Of a stretch of DNA of 64,000 nt, positions 1-9,583 are shown piece after piece. Origin of the DNA: DAIDJD01 sp035485275 (GTDB lineage: Bacteria > Oederibacteriota > JAJYGY01 > DAIDJD01); the NCBI GenBank assembly GCA_035485275.1, contig DATHOE010000012.1:198815-262814 (forward strand). Direction: 5' to 3'. The notes under the pieces were generated by a model, which had not been told where the DNA came from, did not search any database, and saw only the letters and a list, made by a program, of their open reading frames with translations. The translations under genes and the position numbers were made by a program. Position 1 is the stretch's first letter. The number at the start of each line of letters is the position of its first letter.

Positions 1-798
1 GCCAGTTTTTTTGTGCCGCGCCCAGGGATCGTGGGTGTGGTCGGCGCGGATTTCCCCGAGGCCAACCGCGTCCTCCTGCGCAAGCGCGGGGTGGACCTCG
101 CCGGGCTGGCCACGGCCGAGGGCAAGACCTTCCATTGGACGGGAAGCTATGACGGCGACATGGCCGTGGCCACGACCCTGAGCACGGAACTGGGCGTCTT
201 CGCGGACTTCGACCCCAAGGTGCCGCGGGCCTGGCTGGACGCGCCCTTCCTCTTCCTGGCGAACATCGAGCCGGGCATCCAGGGGCGCGTGCTCGACCAG
301 ATGAAGCGCCCCCGCTTCAGCCTGCTGGACACCATGAACCTGTGGATCGCCACGCGGCGCGAGGCCCTGCTGAAGGTCGTCAAGCGGGTGGACGCGGTGG
401 TCCTCAACGACCAGGAGATACGCCAGCTCACGGGCGAGCATTCGCTCATCAAGGCCGCCGCCGCCTGCCTGCGCATGGGCCCCAAGACCGTCTTCCTCAA
501 GCGCGGGGAGCACGGCGCCAGCCTGATCGGCAGGAAGGAGTTCTTCCACCTGCCGGCCTACCCCACGGCTAAAGTGGTGGACCCCACCGGCGCCGGGGAC
601 AGCTTCGCCGGCGGCCTGATGGGCTGGCTGGCGGACAAGGGCAAGACGCGGCCCAAGGACCTGCGTCGCGCCATGGCCGCCGGGGTGGTTCTGTCGAGCT
701 TCCAGGTCGAGGGCTTCTCCCTGGAGCGCACCGTGCGCCTGAAGGCCTCCGAGATCGCCGCCCGCCTGAAGGCCCTGCGGGCCATGACCGAGTTCTGA
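1..798 (+). CDS. PfkB-family carbohydrate/nucleoside kinase (5' end outside window)
   Basis: Ribokinase-like (PfkB) ATP-dependent kinase acting in the cytoplasm; substrate unknown. The reading frame is open from base 1 (A-S-F-F-V-P...), which matches the interior of the family, so the true start lies upstream and the GTG at 13 is probably internal. The family's second signature is visible as DPTGAGDSF near the C-terminus (bases about 580-607), whose Asp is the catalytic base and whose GAGD forms the anion hole. It is 7 nt upstream of the HD-domain gene and probably co-transcribed with it and argS. The family call is firm; the exact sugar or nucleoside substrate cannot be read from the sequence. 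Confidence 0.85.
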   Translation, partial: ASFFVPRPGIVGVVGADFPEANRVLLRKRGVDLAGLATAEGKTFHWTGSYDGDMAVATTLSTELGVFADFDPKVPRAWLDAPFLFLANIEPGIQGRVLDQMKRPRFSLLDTMNLWIATRREALLKVVKRVDAVVLNDQEIRQLTGEHSLIKAAAACLRMGPKTVFLKRGEHGASLIGRKEFFHLPAYPTAKVVDPTGAGDSFAGGLMGWLADKGKTRPKDLRRAMAAGVVLSSFQVEGFSLERTVRLKASEIAARLKALRAMTEF

Positions 799-805
799 GC
801 TGGGC

Positions 806-1378
806 ATGGGCCTTTCCCGCGCCGAGCGCGCCCTGGCGGCACGGCTGAAAAAATCCTTCAAAGGCGCCCGTTACGCCCACACCCGCGGCGTGGTGCAAAC
901 CGCCCGGGCCCTGGCCGCGCGGTACGGGGTGGATCCCGAACGCGCGGCCAAGGCCGCCTGGCTGCACGATTGCGCCAAGGCCCTGGAACGCGAGGACCTC
1001 AAGCCCCTGCTGGCGCGGGCCCGCCTGGACGCCCATGAGAAGGCCCTGCCGGCCCTCTGGCACGCCCCGGTGGGGGCCTTCCTGGCCCGCCGCGACTACG
1101 GGGTCAAGGACGCCGAGATCCTGAAGGCGATCCGCTTCCACAGCACCGGAGCCCCCGGCCAGACCCCCCTGCAAAAACTGCTCTTTGTGTCGGACTACAT
1201 CGAGCCCGGCCGGCCGGCCTGGCCCGAGCTCCCCGCCCTGAGGCGCCTGGCCCGCAAGGACCTGGACGCCGCCTGGAGCCAGGTGCTCAGGCACAAATTG
1301 GCGGACCTCCTGCGCCGCGGCCGCCCCCTGCATCCCCGCAGCCTGGCCGCCTACAACAGCTCCCTCAAACGCCCCTAA
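806..1378 (+). CDS. YqeK-like HD-domain phosphohydrolase
   Basis: 190-aa HD-superfamily protein resembling YqeK, the symmetrical diadenosine tetraphosphate hydrolase that splits Ap4A to two ADP. The metal/substrate residues expected of the family are present: H in AHTRGV, the HD pair in WLHDCAK, the His of WHAPVGA, the His of RFHSTG and the Asp of VSDYIEPGR. Length is typical. It starts 7 nt after the kinase and ends 4 nt before argS, so the three form an apparent operon. In other bacteria yqeK usually sits by nadD or rsfS, which are not seen here; the annotation rests on motifs. Confidence 0.85.
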   Translation: MGLSRAERALAARLKKSFKGARYAHTRGVVQTARALAARYGVDPERAAKAAWLHDCAKALEREDLKPLLARARLDAHEKALPALWHAPVGAFLARRDYGVKDAEILKAIRFHSTGAPGQTPLQKLLFVSDYIEPGRPAWPELPALRRLARKDLDAAWSQVLRHKLADLLRRGRPLHPRSLAAYNSSLKRP

Positions 1379-1382
1379 CCCC

Positions 1383-3170
1383 ATGCCCAGCCTGCTCAAA
1401 CAGCTCAGCGCCCTGGTCCAGGACGCCTTCGAGGCCGCCGGCCTCGAGCGGCGCCACGGCCTGGTCGTGCCCTCGGCGCGGCCCGACCTGTGCCAGTTCC
1501 AGTGCAACGGCGCCATGCCGGCGGCCAAGGCCATGGGGATGAACCCGCGCCAGGCGGCGCAGTCCGTGGTGGAACGGCTGCGGGCCCTGCGCGACAAGGT
1601 CTTTCAAAGCGTGGAGGCGGTCGGCCCCGGCTTCATCAACCTGACCTGCGGGGACGCCTGGCTGGCCACGCAGGTCCGCGCGGCCGCCCTGGACCCGAAG
1701 CTGGGGGCCCCCGTGTCCGAAACGGGCATGGTCTTCCTGGATTTCGGCGGGCCCAACGTGGCCAAGCCCCTGCATGTGGGACATCTGCGTTCCGCCATCA
1801 TCGGCGACTGCCTCCAGCGCCTGCACCGCTTCATCGGGGCCGAGGTCCTCAGCGACATACACCTGGGAGACTGGGGCACGCAGATGGGCATGCTCATCGA
1901 GGCCGTGCGCGAGGAGCAGCCTGGCCTGCCCTATTTCGTCGAAAGCGCCGGCGGGCCTTTCCCGACGGCGAGCCCGGTGAGCCTGGCGGACCTGGAACGC
2001 CTGTATCCGGCCATGAGCGCGCGCTGCAAGGTCGACCCGGCCGCCGCGGAAAAAGCGCGCGCCGCCACCCGCGCGCTGCAGGCGGGGCGGCCCGGATACC
2101 GGGCCCTGTGGCGCCACTTCGTGGACGTCAGCATCGCCGCGATCAAGGCGGATTTCGCGGGCCTGGGCGTGTCCTGGGACCTCTGGCTGGGCGAGAGCGA
2201 CAGCCAGGCCGCCATCCCGGCCATGCTCGAGGACCTGCGCGTCCGGGGCGTCAGCGCCATGAGCGAGGGCGCCACGGTCATCCACCTCGACCCCATCGCC
2301 AACACGGAAACGCCGCCCCTGCTGCTGGTGAAGTCCGACGGCGGCTACCTCTACGGCACCACGGACCTGGCCGCCCTCAGGGACAGGGTGGCCACGCTCA
2401 AGGCCAAGCGCCTGCTCTACGTGGCGGACCGCCGGCAGAGCCTGCACTTCGCCCAGGTCTTCCAGGGCGCGGCCAAGGCCGGCTACCTGGCCGGCGCGGG
2501 CGCGGAGCACGTCGCCTTCGGCACGGTCAACGGCAAGGACGGCAAGCCCTACAAGACCCGCGACGGCGGGGTGATGCCCCTGCGCCAGCTGCTGGCGGAC
2601 GCTCTGGAAAAGGCGGTGGAGCGCCTCAAAGAGAACGGCATGGTGGAGGACCTCCTCAAGGCCGGCCCAGGGAACGATGCCCAGGCGGCCCTGGACAGGA
2701 TCGCCCGCCAGGTCGCCCTGGCCGCGCTGAAGTTCGCGGACTTGTGCAATCCCCGCGCCGGCGACTACGTCTTCGACCTGGAAAAATTCATGCTCTTCGA
2801 GGGCCGCACCGGCCCCTACCTCCTGTATGCCGCCGTGCGCATGAAGAGCATCCTGCGCAAGGCCGCGGAGCGCGGCTTCGAGCCGGGGGAAATGGGGGAG
2901 CCGGCCGCCGCGGAGCGCCCCCTGGTCCTGAAGCTGCTTGCCCTGCCCGAGACCCTGGAGCGGGCCGCGGCCGAGAGCGCGCCCAACCTGCTTTGCGACT
3001 GGGCCTATGAACTGGCCGGGGTTTTCAGCACCTTTTACCAGAGCTCCAACATCCTGCGCGAGGAGGATCCCGGCCTGCGGGCCTCCTGGCTGGCCCTCAC
3101 GAAAACCACGCTGAAGGGCCTGGAAACGGTCCTGGGCCTTCTGGGCCTGGAGACGCCGGAGCAGATGTAG
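1383..3170 (+). CDS. argS: Arginyl-tRNA synthetase
   Basis: Charges tRNA-Arg with arginine in the cytoplasm; class I synthetase, 595 aa, normal for the family. The N-terminal additional domain covers about residues 1-110, the HIGH-type ATP motif is HVGH at 131-134 followed by LRSAIIGD, and the catalytic core continues with SDIHLGDWGTQMGML, typical of ArgRS. As in many ArgRS proteins there is no canonical KMSK, but a KPYKTRDGGVM stretch occupies that region. The C-terminal DALR anticodon-binding domain is at about 460-595 with LLYAAVRMKSILRKA. Third gene of the operon. The opposite strand carries a long open frame that is a codon-bias shadow. Confidence 0.97.
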   Translation: MPSLLKQLSALVQDAFEAAGLERRHGLVVPSARPDLCQFQCNGAMPAAKAMGMNPRQAAQSVVERLRALRDKVFQSVEAVGPGFINLTCGDAWLATQVRAAALDPKLGAPVSETGMVFLDFGGPNVAKPLHVGHLRSAIIGDCLQRLHRFIGAEVLSDIHLGDWGTQMGMLIEAVREEQPGLPYFVESAGGPFPTASPVSLADLERLYPAMSARCKVDPAAAEKARAATRALQAGRPGYRALWRHFVDVSIAAIKADFAGLGVSWDLWLGESDSQAAIPAMLEDLRVRGVSAMSEGATVIHLDPIANTETPPLLLVKSDGGYLYGTTDLAALRDRVATLKAKRLLYVADRRQSLHFAQVFQGAAKAGYLAGAGAEHVAFGTVNGKDGKPYKTRDGGVMPLRQLLADALEKAVERLKENGMVEDLLKAGPGNDAQAALDRIARQVALAALKFADLCNPRAGDYVFDLEKFMLFEGRTGPYLLYAAVRMKSILRKAAERGFEPGEMGEPAAAERPLVLKLLALPETLERAAAESAPNLLCDWAYELAGVFSTFYQSSNILREEDPGLRASWLALTKTTLKGLETVLGLLGLETPEQM

Positions 3171-3376
3171 CCGGAGGGAAAGGCCCTTGTGGGGCGACTT
3201 TCCCGGCTGGATCGGACCCTGGAAATAGGCTAGGATGCGGAACAATGCTTTTGACGACTAAGCGACACTTCGGACAGCCCAAGACAACTGCTCGCGCAGC
3301 GGAACGTTGTTCCATTGCCGGCCGTGACATTCCTCCAAACGGACCCGCCATCATCCCCGAAAAACGGATTTTTTCG

Positions 3377-4585
3377 ATGAAGCCAAGGCCGGCCGCGGGC
3401 CTGCTCCGCCTCCTGGCCGCGCTGTGCCTGCCCGCGCTCCTGCGCGCGGATCCGACCCTGATCGGGACCGCGTCCATCAGCTCGATCAACAACTACACGG
3501 ACGGCCCGGTCGCGACCTCCTTCACGAATCCCGGCGGTTCGAACCTGGTGCTCATCGTCCGCGTGCTCATGGCCACTCCCAGCTCAGGGAGCACCACCAC
3601 GAATGAGATCTCCAACGTCAGCTTCGGAGCGCAAAATTTCGTGCGTTACGACTCCGTGGTGGTGAACACCAGCAACGGGGCCACGGACCTTGAGACCTGG
3701 TACCTGGTCGCGCCCGCCACGGGGACACAGAACGTGACCGTTTCGTGGAGCACGCCGAACCTGTACTACAACATCATGGTTTCCGCCGACCTTTTTGACG
3801 ACGCCAGCCAGACCGTGCCCATCGTCAACAGCAACCTCAACGCCTCCGTGTCCAGCGTGACGAGCTACACCGCCAGCATGACCACCATCGGCCCAAACAA
3901 CACCATGTCGAGCTTTTTGATCGCCGGCGCCGACGACGCCAACACCACCGTCGCCACCTCCGCGAACGAGGAGTTCTTCACCGGCCCCGACGAGCCCAGC
4001 AACGCCTACGCCTCCTATGTGCAGACCACGGCGCCGGGGACCTACACCATCACCTACACCATGTCGAACAACTCCAACCCGACCTGGCAGTCCCAGAACA
4101 TCGAGATCGGGTCCATCGCGGTCCCCAGCCCGACCGACAGCCCCACGGCGACCCCCAGCTCCACCCCCACGGTCACTCCCAGCGCGACCGCCACCGGCAC
4201 GCCGACGGCCTCCCCGACGCGCACGGACACGCCGACCCCCGGCCCCACGGCCACGGCCGCGCCGCCCACCTCGACGCCCTCCCCGGCCGGCTACCTGAGC
4301 CTCACGCGCGGCTATCCCAACCCCGACCCCTCCAAGGGGCCCCTGTGGCTGCCCTATGTGCTTACCTGCGACGCCACCGTGAACATCCGCATCTACGACG
4401 TGGCCGGCGAGACCGTGCGCGACCTGGCGCCCTTCGCGGGCCAGACGGGAGAGAACGAGGAATACTGGGACGGCCACAACGGCGCGGGCCAGGCCGTCGC
4501 CAACGGCGTCTACATCGGCCACATCACCGCCACCGCCTTCGGGCAGTCCCAGGACGTCTGGGTCAAGATGGCGATCGCGCGATGA
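3377..4585 (+). CDS. Secreted protein with Thr/Pro-rich linker and C-terminal FlgD-type Ig domain
   Basis: Start chosen at the ATG that gives a signal peptide (MKPRPAAGLLRLLAALC..., cleavage near LLRA-DP) rather than longer upstream options. The mature N-terminal part is a beta-rich, Thr/Ser/Asn-rich exported domain of unknown function. It is followed by a low-complexity Thr/Pro/Ser linker around residues 250-305, then a FlgD Ig-like domain (GYPNPDPS...VNIRIYDVAGETVRDL...WDGHNGAGQAVANGVYIG). That C-terminal arrangement is common in surface proteins of uncultured diderm phyla and may mediate secretion or attachment. It overlaps the next gene by ATGA, implying coupling with the outer-membrane protein. 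Confidence 0.8.
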   Translation: MKPRPAAGLLRLLAALCLPALLRADPTLIGTASISSINNYTDGPVATSFTNPGGSNLVLIVRVLMATPSSGSTTTNEISNVSFGAQNFVRYDSVVVNTSNGATDLETWYLVAPATGTQNVTVSWSTPNLYYNIMVSADLFDDASQTVPIVNSNLNASVSSVTSYTASMTTIGPNNTMSSFLIAGADDANTTVATSANEEFFTGPDEPSNAYASYVQTTAPGTYTITYTMSNNSNPTWQSQNIEIGSIAVPSPTDSPTATPSSTPTVTPSATATGTPTASPTRTDTPTPGPTATAAPPTSTPSPAGYLSLTRGYPNPDPSKGPLWLPYVLTCDATVNIRIYDVAGETVRDLAPFAGQTGENEEYWDGHNGAGQAVANGVYIGHITATAFGQSQDVWVKMAIAR

Positions 4586-6570
4586 GGGCCCCCATGCTTC
4601 GTTCCCGCGTTTTGCTGCTCCTGCTGGCCTGCCTGGCCGCGTCCTTGAGCGCGGGCGAGGAGTCGGTGGGCACGACCTCGGCCAACTTCCTCAAGATCCC
4701 CTACTCCGCCCGCGCCGCGGGCATGGGCGAGGCCTACACCGCCGTTTCCGACGACGAAGCCGCCCTGGTGTACAACCCCGCCGGCGCGGCCCAGATGGTG
4801 CAGAGCGAGCTGTCCGCCACGAACGTGGAGTGGTTCCAGGGCATAGACCTGGAGCACCTGGGCGACATCACGCCGGTGGAGGGCATCGGCAGCCTGGGCC
4901 TGGGCATCACCTTCCTCAACGACGGCAGCCTGGTGGGCACCAAGCGCATCGCCAACAACGGCTCCGCCGACGCCCTGGGCAACTACATCACCACGGGCAC
5001 CTTCACGCCCTATGACCTGGCCATCAACCTGCTGTGGGCCTACCAGCCCGCCGAGCACTGGGACGTCGGCGTCGGGGCGCAGATCATCCAGGAGGCCATA
5101 GACACCAACAGCGGTTGGGGCGCGGGCTTGGACCTGGGCGCCCAGCGCACGGACCTTTTCGGCTGGCTGGACGCCGGCCTGGAGGTGCAGAACCTGGGCA
5201 CCACCATCGAGGTGGGCTCCTCGGCCTCCAGCGAGCCGGTCACCCTGGCGGGCGGCCTGGCCGGGCGCTTCCTGAAGCGCACCCTGACCCTGGCCGCGAA
5301 CGTGGCGGTGCCCATGGACAACAGCGTGATCCCCAGCGTGGGCGCGGAATGGTGGGTGGCCCAGCCCCTGGCCTTGAGGCTGGGCTGGATGGGCGGCTAC
5401 GCCAGCCAGCCCACCGCGGGACTGGGCTTCCGCTATGAAAGCTTCCTGCTGGACTACGCCTACCAGCCCTTCAGCGAGCTGGGCGACACCAGCCGCTTCA
5501 CCCTCAGCGTGGTCTTCGGCGGACCCGAGACCAAGCTGCTGGCCCTGCGGCCCCTGCTCGGACCGATCGGGGACCCTGCCTGGCGCGAGGGCGACTTCGA
5601 GCTGGAACCCGACCGCCCGGACTCGGTGGTGGCCTGGCACCTGGACCTGATCGGCCCGGATGGGACCGTGCGCAGGACCTGGTCCGGCGACGGACCGGCG
5701 CCCGAGAAGCTGCCCTGGGACGGCAAGGACGGCCAGGACAAGGTCCTGCCCGACGGCCTGTACACCGGCCGCCTGGAGGTGGACTATCCCGCGGGCCTGA
5801 AGGCCAAGGCCGATAGCACGCCCGTGGAGCTGGATTCGACCCCGCCGAGCATCACCCTGGACGAGGACCCGGTGCGGGTGCGGCCGGACGCGCGCGGCGA
5901 GCTCCTGATCCCCGCGAAGCTGAGCCTGGGCGCCCAGGACAAGAACGGGATCGGCGGCTGGAAGCTGGAGGTCACGGACCAGGCGGGCAAGCCGATCAAG
6001 ATCTTCAGCGGCCAGGGCCAGCCCCCGGCGCAGATGGACTGGGACGGCTCCGACGACCAGGGCGGCTTCATCAACAGCGGCAGCAACTATTACTTCTGGC
6101 CCTTCGCCGAGGACAAGCTGGGCAACTGGGGCCGCGGCCAGCCCAAGGCCCTGATCGTCCTGCTCAAGGAGATCCATTTCGACCTGGCCAGCGACGCGCT
6201 CTTCGAGCCCGGCAAGGCGGACGTGCGCATCAGCGCCTACCACCAGCTGGCGGCCCTGAAGGACATGATCCTGAAACAGGAGCCCGCCGGCCTGACCGGC
6301 ACGGCCGGCACGACGGTTAAGGTGGACATCGTGGGCTACACGGACAACACTCCGGTGGTGATGAGCGTGTACCACGACAACCAATCCCTGTCCCTGGCGC
6401 GGGCGCAGGCCGTGGCGAAGTTCCTGGTGGTGCTCATGGGCATGGACCCGTCCATGCTCAACCCCGTCGGCATGGGGGAGGCCGACCCCAAGGCCAGCAA
6501 CGACACGCCCGAGGGCCGCGAAACCAACCGCCGCGTTCAGGTCGTCATCCACGTCAACGCCTACCAGTAG
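4582..6570 (+). CDS. PorV/PorQ-family outer-membrane protein with OmpA C-terminal domain
   Basis: 662-aa envelope protein. The signal peptide is MRAPMLRSRVLLLLLACLA...LSAG. The first ~330 residues match the PorV/PorQ (UPF0164) beta-barrel family, with the hallmark GTTSANFLKIPYSARAAGMG and LVYNPAG. Two FlgD-like repeat domains follow in the middle (W-D-G-K-D and W-D-G-S-D motifs). The last ~140 residues are an OmpA peptidoglycan-binding domain (KEIHFDLASDALF..., VDIVGYTDNTPV, ...DTPEGRETNRRVQVVI). It probably anchors the outer membrane to the cell wall and may serve export of its FlgD-domain neighbour, whose stop overlaps its start by ATGA. Confidence 0.85.
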   Translation: MRAPMLRSRVLLLLLACLAASLSAGEESVGTTSANFLKIPYSARAAGMGEAYTAVSDDEAALVYNPAGAAQMVQSELSATNVEWFQGIDLEHLGDITPVEGIGSLGLGITFLNDGSLVGTKRIANNGSADALGNYITTGTFTPYDLAINLLWAYQPAEHWDVGVGAQIIQEAIDTNSGWGAGLDLGAQRTDLFGWLDAGLEVQNLGTTIEVGSSASSEPVTLAGGLAGRFLKRTLTLAANVAVPMDNSVIPSVGAEWWVAQPLALRLGWMGGYASQPTAGLGFRYESFLLDYAYQPFSELGDTSRFTLSVVFGGPETKLLALRPLLGPIGDPAWREGDFELEPDRPDSVVAWHLDLIGPDGTVRRTWSGDGPAPEKLPWDGKDGQDKVLPDGLYTGRLEVDYPAGLKAKADSTPVELDSTPPSITLDEDPVRVRPDARGELLIPAKLSLGAQDKNGIGGWKLEVTDQAGKPIKIFSGQGQPPAQMDWDGSDDQGGFINSGSNYYFWPFAEDKLGNWGRGQPKALIVLLKEIHFDLASDALFEPGKADVRISAYHQLAALKDMILKQEPAGLTGTAGTTVKVDIVGYTDNTPVVMSVYHDNQSLSLARAQAVAKFLVVLMGMDPSMLNPVGMGEADPKASNDTPEGRETNRRVQVVIHVNAYQ

Positions 6571-6598
6571 CGGGGGCGGATTTTCGCAGAGGCTAAGC

Positions 6599-7858
6599 GT
6601 GTCCCTTGAGCAGCCCTTGTCGGCCGGGCGGCCCGGCCTGAACGCGCCGGTGCCGGCCCCTCTGGGGCGCTTGGCTTTCGCCGCCTTGTTCGTCCTGTTG
6701 GGCTTTTTGGCGGCGACCTGTTACGCCCTCTGGATCGGGAGCCACGGGGCGCCTTGGCCCTGGAACGACTTCATGTACGACTCCAATTTCAGCGGCGAAG
6801 ACCTGTTCATATCCGTGCGCGTGGCCGCCCATTTGAACCCGTATTTTTATAAAGCCATGTATTGCCCCTTCACCTACCTGGTCCTGCACGCCTTCAGGGA
6901 CTGCCTGACCCAAAACCTTTTCAGCGGCTACCTGCGCCTGAGCGAGGCCTGCTACATCCTGGTCAGCGGACTGGCGGCCTATATGGCCTTTGGACGCAGC
7001 TGGACGGCCCTGGCCGCGGCCTTCCTGCTTTCGGTCATCGCCTTGGCCAGCTATCCCCTCCAGTTCGCTTTGGACCGCGGCAACCTGGAAGCCCTGCTCG
7101 GCGTGGTGTGTTTCCTGTCAGTGCTGCTGCTCTACGAGGACCGGCCCATCGCCGCGGCCTTGGTCCTGTCCCTGGCCATCGCGGTGAAGATCTACCCCGT
7201 GGCGCTGTGCGTGTTGTTCTGGGCGCGTGGCCAGCGGAAGGCCGCCGTCCTGGCCGTCCTGGCGGCCTTCGGGCTGACGGTTTTGGGCCTGGTCAGCCTG
7301 GTCGGGGGCCTTGGCCCCAATGTGCTGGGCATGCTCAAGGGTCTGGAACAGTACCGCGAAGGGGGCATCCGCGGATTGATGACCATGAAGTATTGCGCGG
7401 ATCCCTACAATTTTCTGCGCGTGATCGGGATCGGGTTCCGCGCGAAAAAGATCTCCTTCCTGTCCACGGTCCTGCCGAACATGGTGCGCTTCTACCCGGT
7501 CTTTTCCATACCCGCGGCCGTGGCCTGCTCGTCCTACGCCCTCTGGTCCACGGCGCCCTTCCACCGGCGCCTTTTGGCGGTCACCCTGGTCCTCATGCTC
7601 TTTCCCTACGCAGCCAACGACTACAAGCTGGTCTACCTGATCTCGGTGCTTTGGTTCATGGCCGTGGCGCCGGAGCCCTGGACCCGCCTGGACCGAGTCG
7701 CCTTCCTGGCCCTCTGCCTGCTCTTGATCCCGAAAAACTATCTTTTCTTGTACCTGAACGTCAGCTTCTCCTGCCTGATCAGCCCGCTGCTGATGATGGG
7801 CCTGCTGGCCACCCTGGCCCTGGACCGGGGGTCCTGGCCGGCCAAAAAGGCGGCCTAG
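6599..7858 (+). CDS. GT87-type polytopic membrane glycosyltransferase
   Basis: 419-aa inner-membrane protein starting at GTG, with about nine to ten hydrophobic segments. An acidic patch after the first membrane segment (NDFMYDSNFSGEDL) and the later LDRGNLEALL...VKIYPVAL pattern match polyprenol-phosphate-dependent GT87 (DUF2029) mannosyltransferase-like enzymes, which transfer sugars on the periplasmic face. It follows the OmpA-type gene by 28 nt. Donor and acceptor cannot be deduced. It converges with a degraded glucosidase on the other strand. Confidence 0.7.
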   Translation: MSLEQPLSAGRPGLNAPVPAPLGRLAFAALFVLLGFLAATCYALWIGSHGAPWPWNDFMYDSNFSGEDLFISVRVAAHLNPYFYKAMYCPFTYLVLHAFRDCLTQNLFSGYLRLSEACYILVSGLAAYMAFGRSWTALAAAFLLSVIALASYPLQFALDRGNLEALLGVVCFLSVLLLYEDRPIAAALVLSLAIAVKIYPVALCVLFWARGQRKAAVLAVLAAFGLTVLGLVSLVGGLGPNVLGMLKGLEQYREGGIRGLMTMKYCADPYNFLRVIGIGFRAKKISFLSTVLPNMVRFYPVFSIPAAVACSSYALWSTAPFHRRLLAVTLVLMLFPYAANDYKLVYLISVLWFMAVAPEPWTRLDRVAFLALCLLLIPKNYLFLYLNVSFSCLISPLLMMGLLATLALDRGSWPAKKAA

Positions 7859-9018
7859 GGTTCCAAGGTCCAAGTTTTCTTCAGACGGATGTCCCGCGAC
7901 GAGGATCCCACCCGGATTTCATAGCTGCCCGGGTCCCCGCGCCACTGCCGCCTTTTTTCGTCCCAATACGAAAATGCCCTGCCGTTCAGGCTCATCTCCA
8001 CCCGCACAGCCTTTGCTCGCTTGAGCAGGACCCTTTGGAAGGCCTTCAATTCCTGGAAAGGCCGTTCCACGCGCGCGCGCAGGGGACGGACATAGACCTG
8101 GGCCACCTCGGCGCCGTCCCGGCTTCCACGCCGGAATACCAGGCCAGCAGCAGGGCGGACACCCGGCGGACCCAGGCCCCCATGTCCACCGGGGATCCCG
8201 CGTTGGGCACCACCACGGTGCGGGGATTGGCCTTCAAGACCGCCTGGATCAGCTCGTCCTGGCCGGGGGGCAGGCCGAAGCTGTCGCGGTCATAGCCCTC
8301 GGTTTCATAGCGGTCGGAGAGTCCGGCGAAGACGATGGCCACGTCGGAACGCCGCGCCGCGTCCACGGCCTCCTGCAGGAGCCGGGCCGGCGTCTCCTGC
8401 AGACCCAGGGTGACCGAGGCGTCTCCATAGGCCTGGTAATACTCCAGCTTCAGGTCCTAGGAACGGCCCGCCACCAGGCGTAGGCGAACGCTGCGGGTCT
8501 GGGCCGCATGGTCGCTCCAGTTTTCGATGAGGAGCTTGCCGTCCACAAAGAGCCGGTATCCGCCGTCCCCGCGCACGCCCAGCAGGCTGTCGCCGCCCTG
8601 GGCCGGCGCCAAACGGCCCCGCCAGCGGGCCGAGAACAGGTTGTGGGGAATGCCGGGTCCGGGCGAGCCGTCGCCGCGCCAGTCGTGGTCCAAGGTTTTC
8701 TCGGTGCGCACCGGGCTGGGCGTTCCGGACAGGTCTTTGTTTGTGAAGTATTCCGCCCCAGCTTCCGCAGGCAGGAGGCGGAATACTTTTGTGGGGGATG
8801 GCCAAAGAGGCCCAGCTCGAAGAGCACCCTGAGGATGCGCCGCGCGGCATCGTCCACGGCTGTCCGGGGCAGGCGTCCGCTCTCCAAATCCGGGAGGAGC
8901 CGCAGGACCAGGGAGTTGCCCGGGCCGGGCATTTCCAGGTCCAGGCCGGCCGACAGCGCGCCAGCGCCCCCGTGGGCGGCGCCCCAGTCCGACACCACGA
9001 ATTGGAGGATCGACCAAG
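7855..9018 (-). pseudogene. Glycoside hydrolase family 3 beta-glucosidase remnant
   Basis: Read on the minus strand, pieces of one GH3 enzyme lie in order but in different frames. VVSDWGAAHGG...AGLDLEMPGPG (nucleophile region; bases ~9005-8780) is followed by a PA14-like insert (NLFSARWRGRL...YRLFVDGKLLIENW; ~8690-8460). Then come an in-frame TAG at 8458-8460, the C-terminal alpha/beta domain (VAIVFAGLSDRYETEG..., ~8450-8130) and a fibronectin-III-like end (~8106-7855). The N-terminal TIM barrel upstream of the SDW motif is missing, and the ClpP-like gene begins exactly at the break. At least two frameshifts plus one stop make it non-functional. Confidence 0.8.
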
Positions 9019-9573
9019 TCAAACAACGTTTCTCTCGTGAACCCTGTCCACCACGCCCAATTCCACGGCTTCTTTGGGAGTCAGCCAGGTGTCGACGTCC
9101 CGCAACAATTGGGCCTCGACTTCCATAGCATCCTTGAGTTTCGTGCATTCCATGTAATGGTCCAGGATGCGCCGGTGGGTCAAATCCTCTATTTTCCTGC
9201 GGGCCACCAGACCGCTGTAGTTTCCTCCTGAGAGGGTCCAAAAGCGGTGGCTCATGAGGGTCGCCCGTGGTGTCAGTACCCGATGCCCTGGGGCACCGGC
9301 CATGAGCACGCTCAGCCCCATGCTGGCGACAAGGCCGAATCCGGTCGTGTACACGGGGAGGCGGGACCACTGCATGAGGTCGATGAGCGCAAAGCCGGCG
9401 TCCACGCTGCCGCCCGGGCAACTGATCATTAGTTGGATGAAGTCCGTTTTCGGCTGTAGGTTCATCTCGATGATGCGGCGGTTCAACTGGGAGGCCTGCC
9501 CGGTGTCCAGCTCCCCACATAGAAAGATCAAACCGCGATCGTCGAGAACATTGCCCTTTTTTTCATCCTCCAT
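9019..9573 (-). CDS. ClpP-like serine protease (copy 1, partner of AAA+ ATPase)
   Basis: 184-aa ClpP-fold peptidase. The catalytic triad is readable: Ser84 in LVASMGLS, His109 in TLMSHRF and Asp161 in DVDTWLTPKEA; the SCPGGSVDAG oxyanion loop is also present. Start is the ATG at 9573 (MEDEKKG), preceded by a strong AAGGAGA site; longer upstream extensions overlap the ATPase. It lies 10 nt downstream of the AAA+ gene, so the two are one operon. It is clearly shorter and more divergent than housekeeping ClpP, and a paralogue with the same arrangement lies at 36,116. Presumably degrades proteins unfolded by the neighbouring ATPase; the target is unknown. Confidence 0.85.
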   Translation of the reverse strand: MEDEKKGNVLDDRGLIFLCGELDTGQASQLNRRIIEMNLQPKTDFIQLMISCPGGSVDAGFALIDLMQWSRLPVYTTGFGLVASMGLSVLMAGAPGHRVLTPRATLMSHRFWTLSGGNYSGLVARRKIEDLTHRRILDHYMECTKLKDAMEVEAQLLRDVDTWLTPKEAVELGVVDRVHERNVV

Positions 9574-9583
9574 GGAATCTCCT

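Noticed and set aside
1365..3245. 626-codon open frame opposite argS
   Set aside because: Shadow of GC-rich codon bias; low-complexity Gly/Ala/Arg composition and argS is certain on the other strand.
4510..6552. 680-codon minus-strand frame opposite the PorV/OmpA gene
   Set aside because: Compositional shadow; the plus-strand product has clear domains and a signal peptide.
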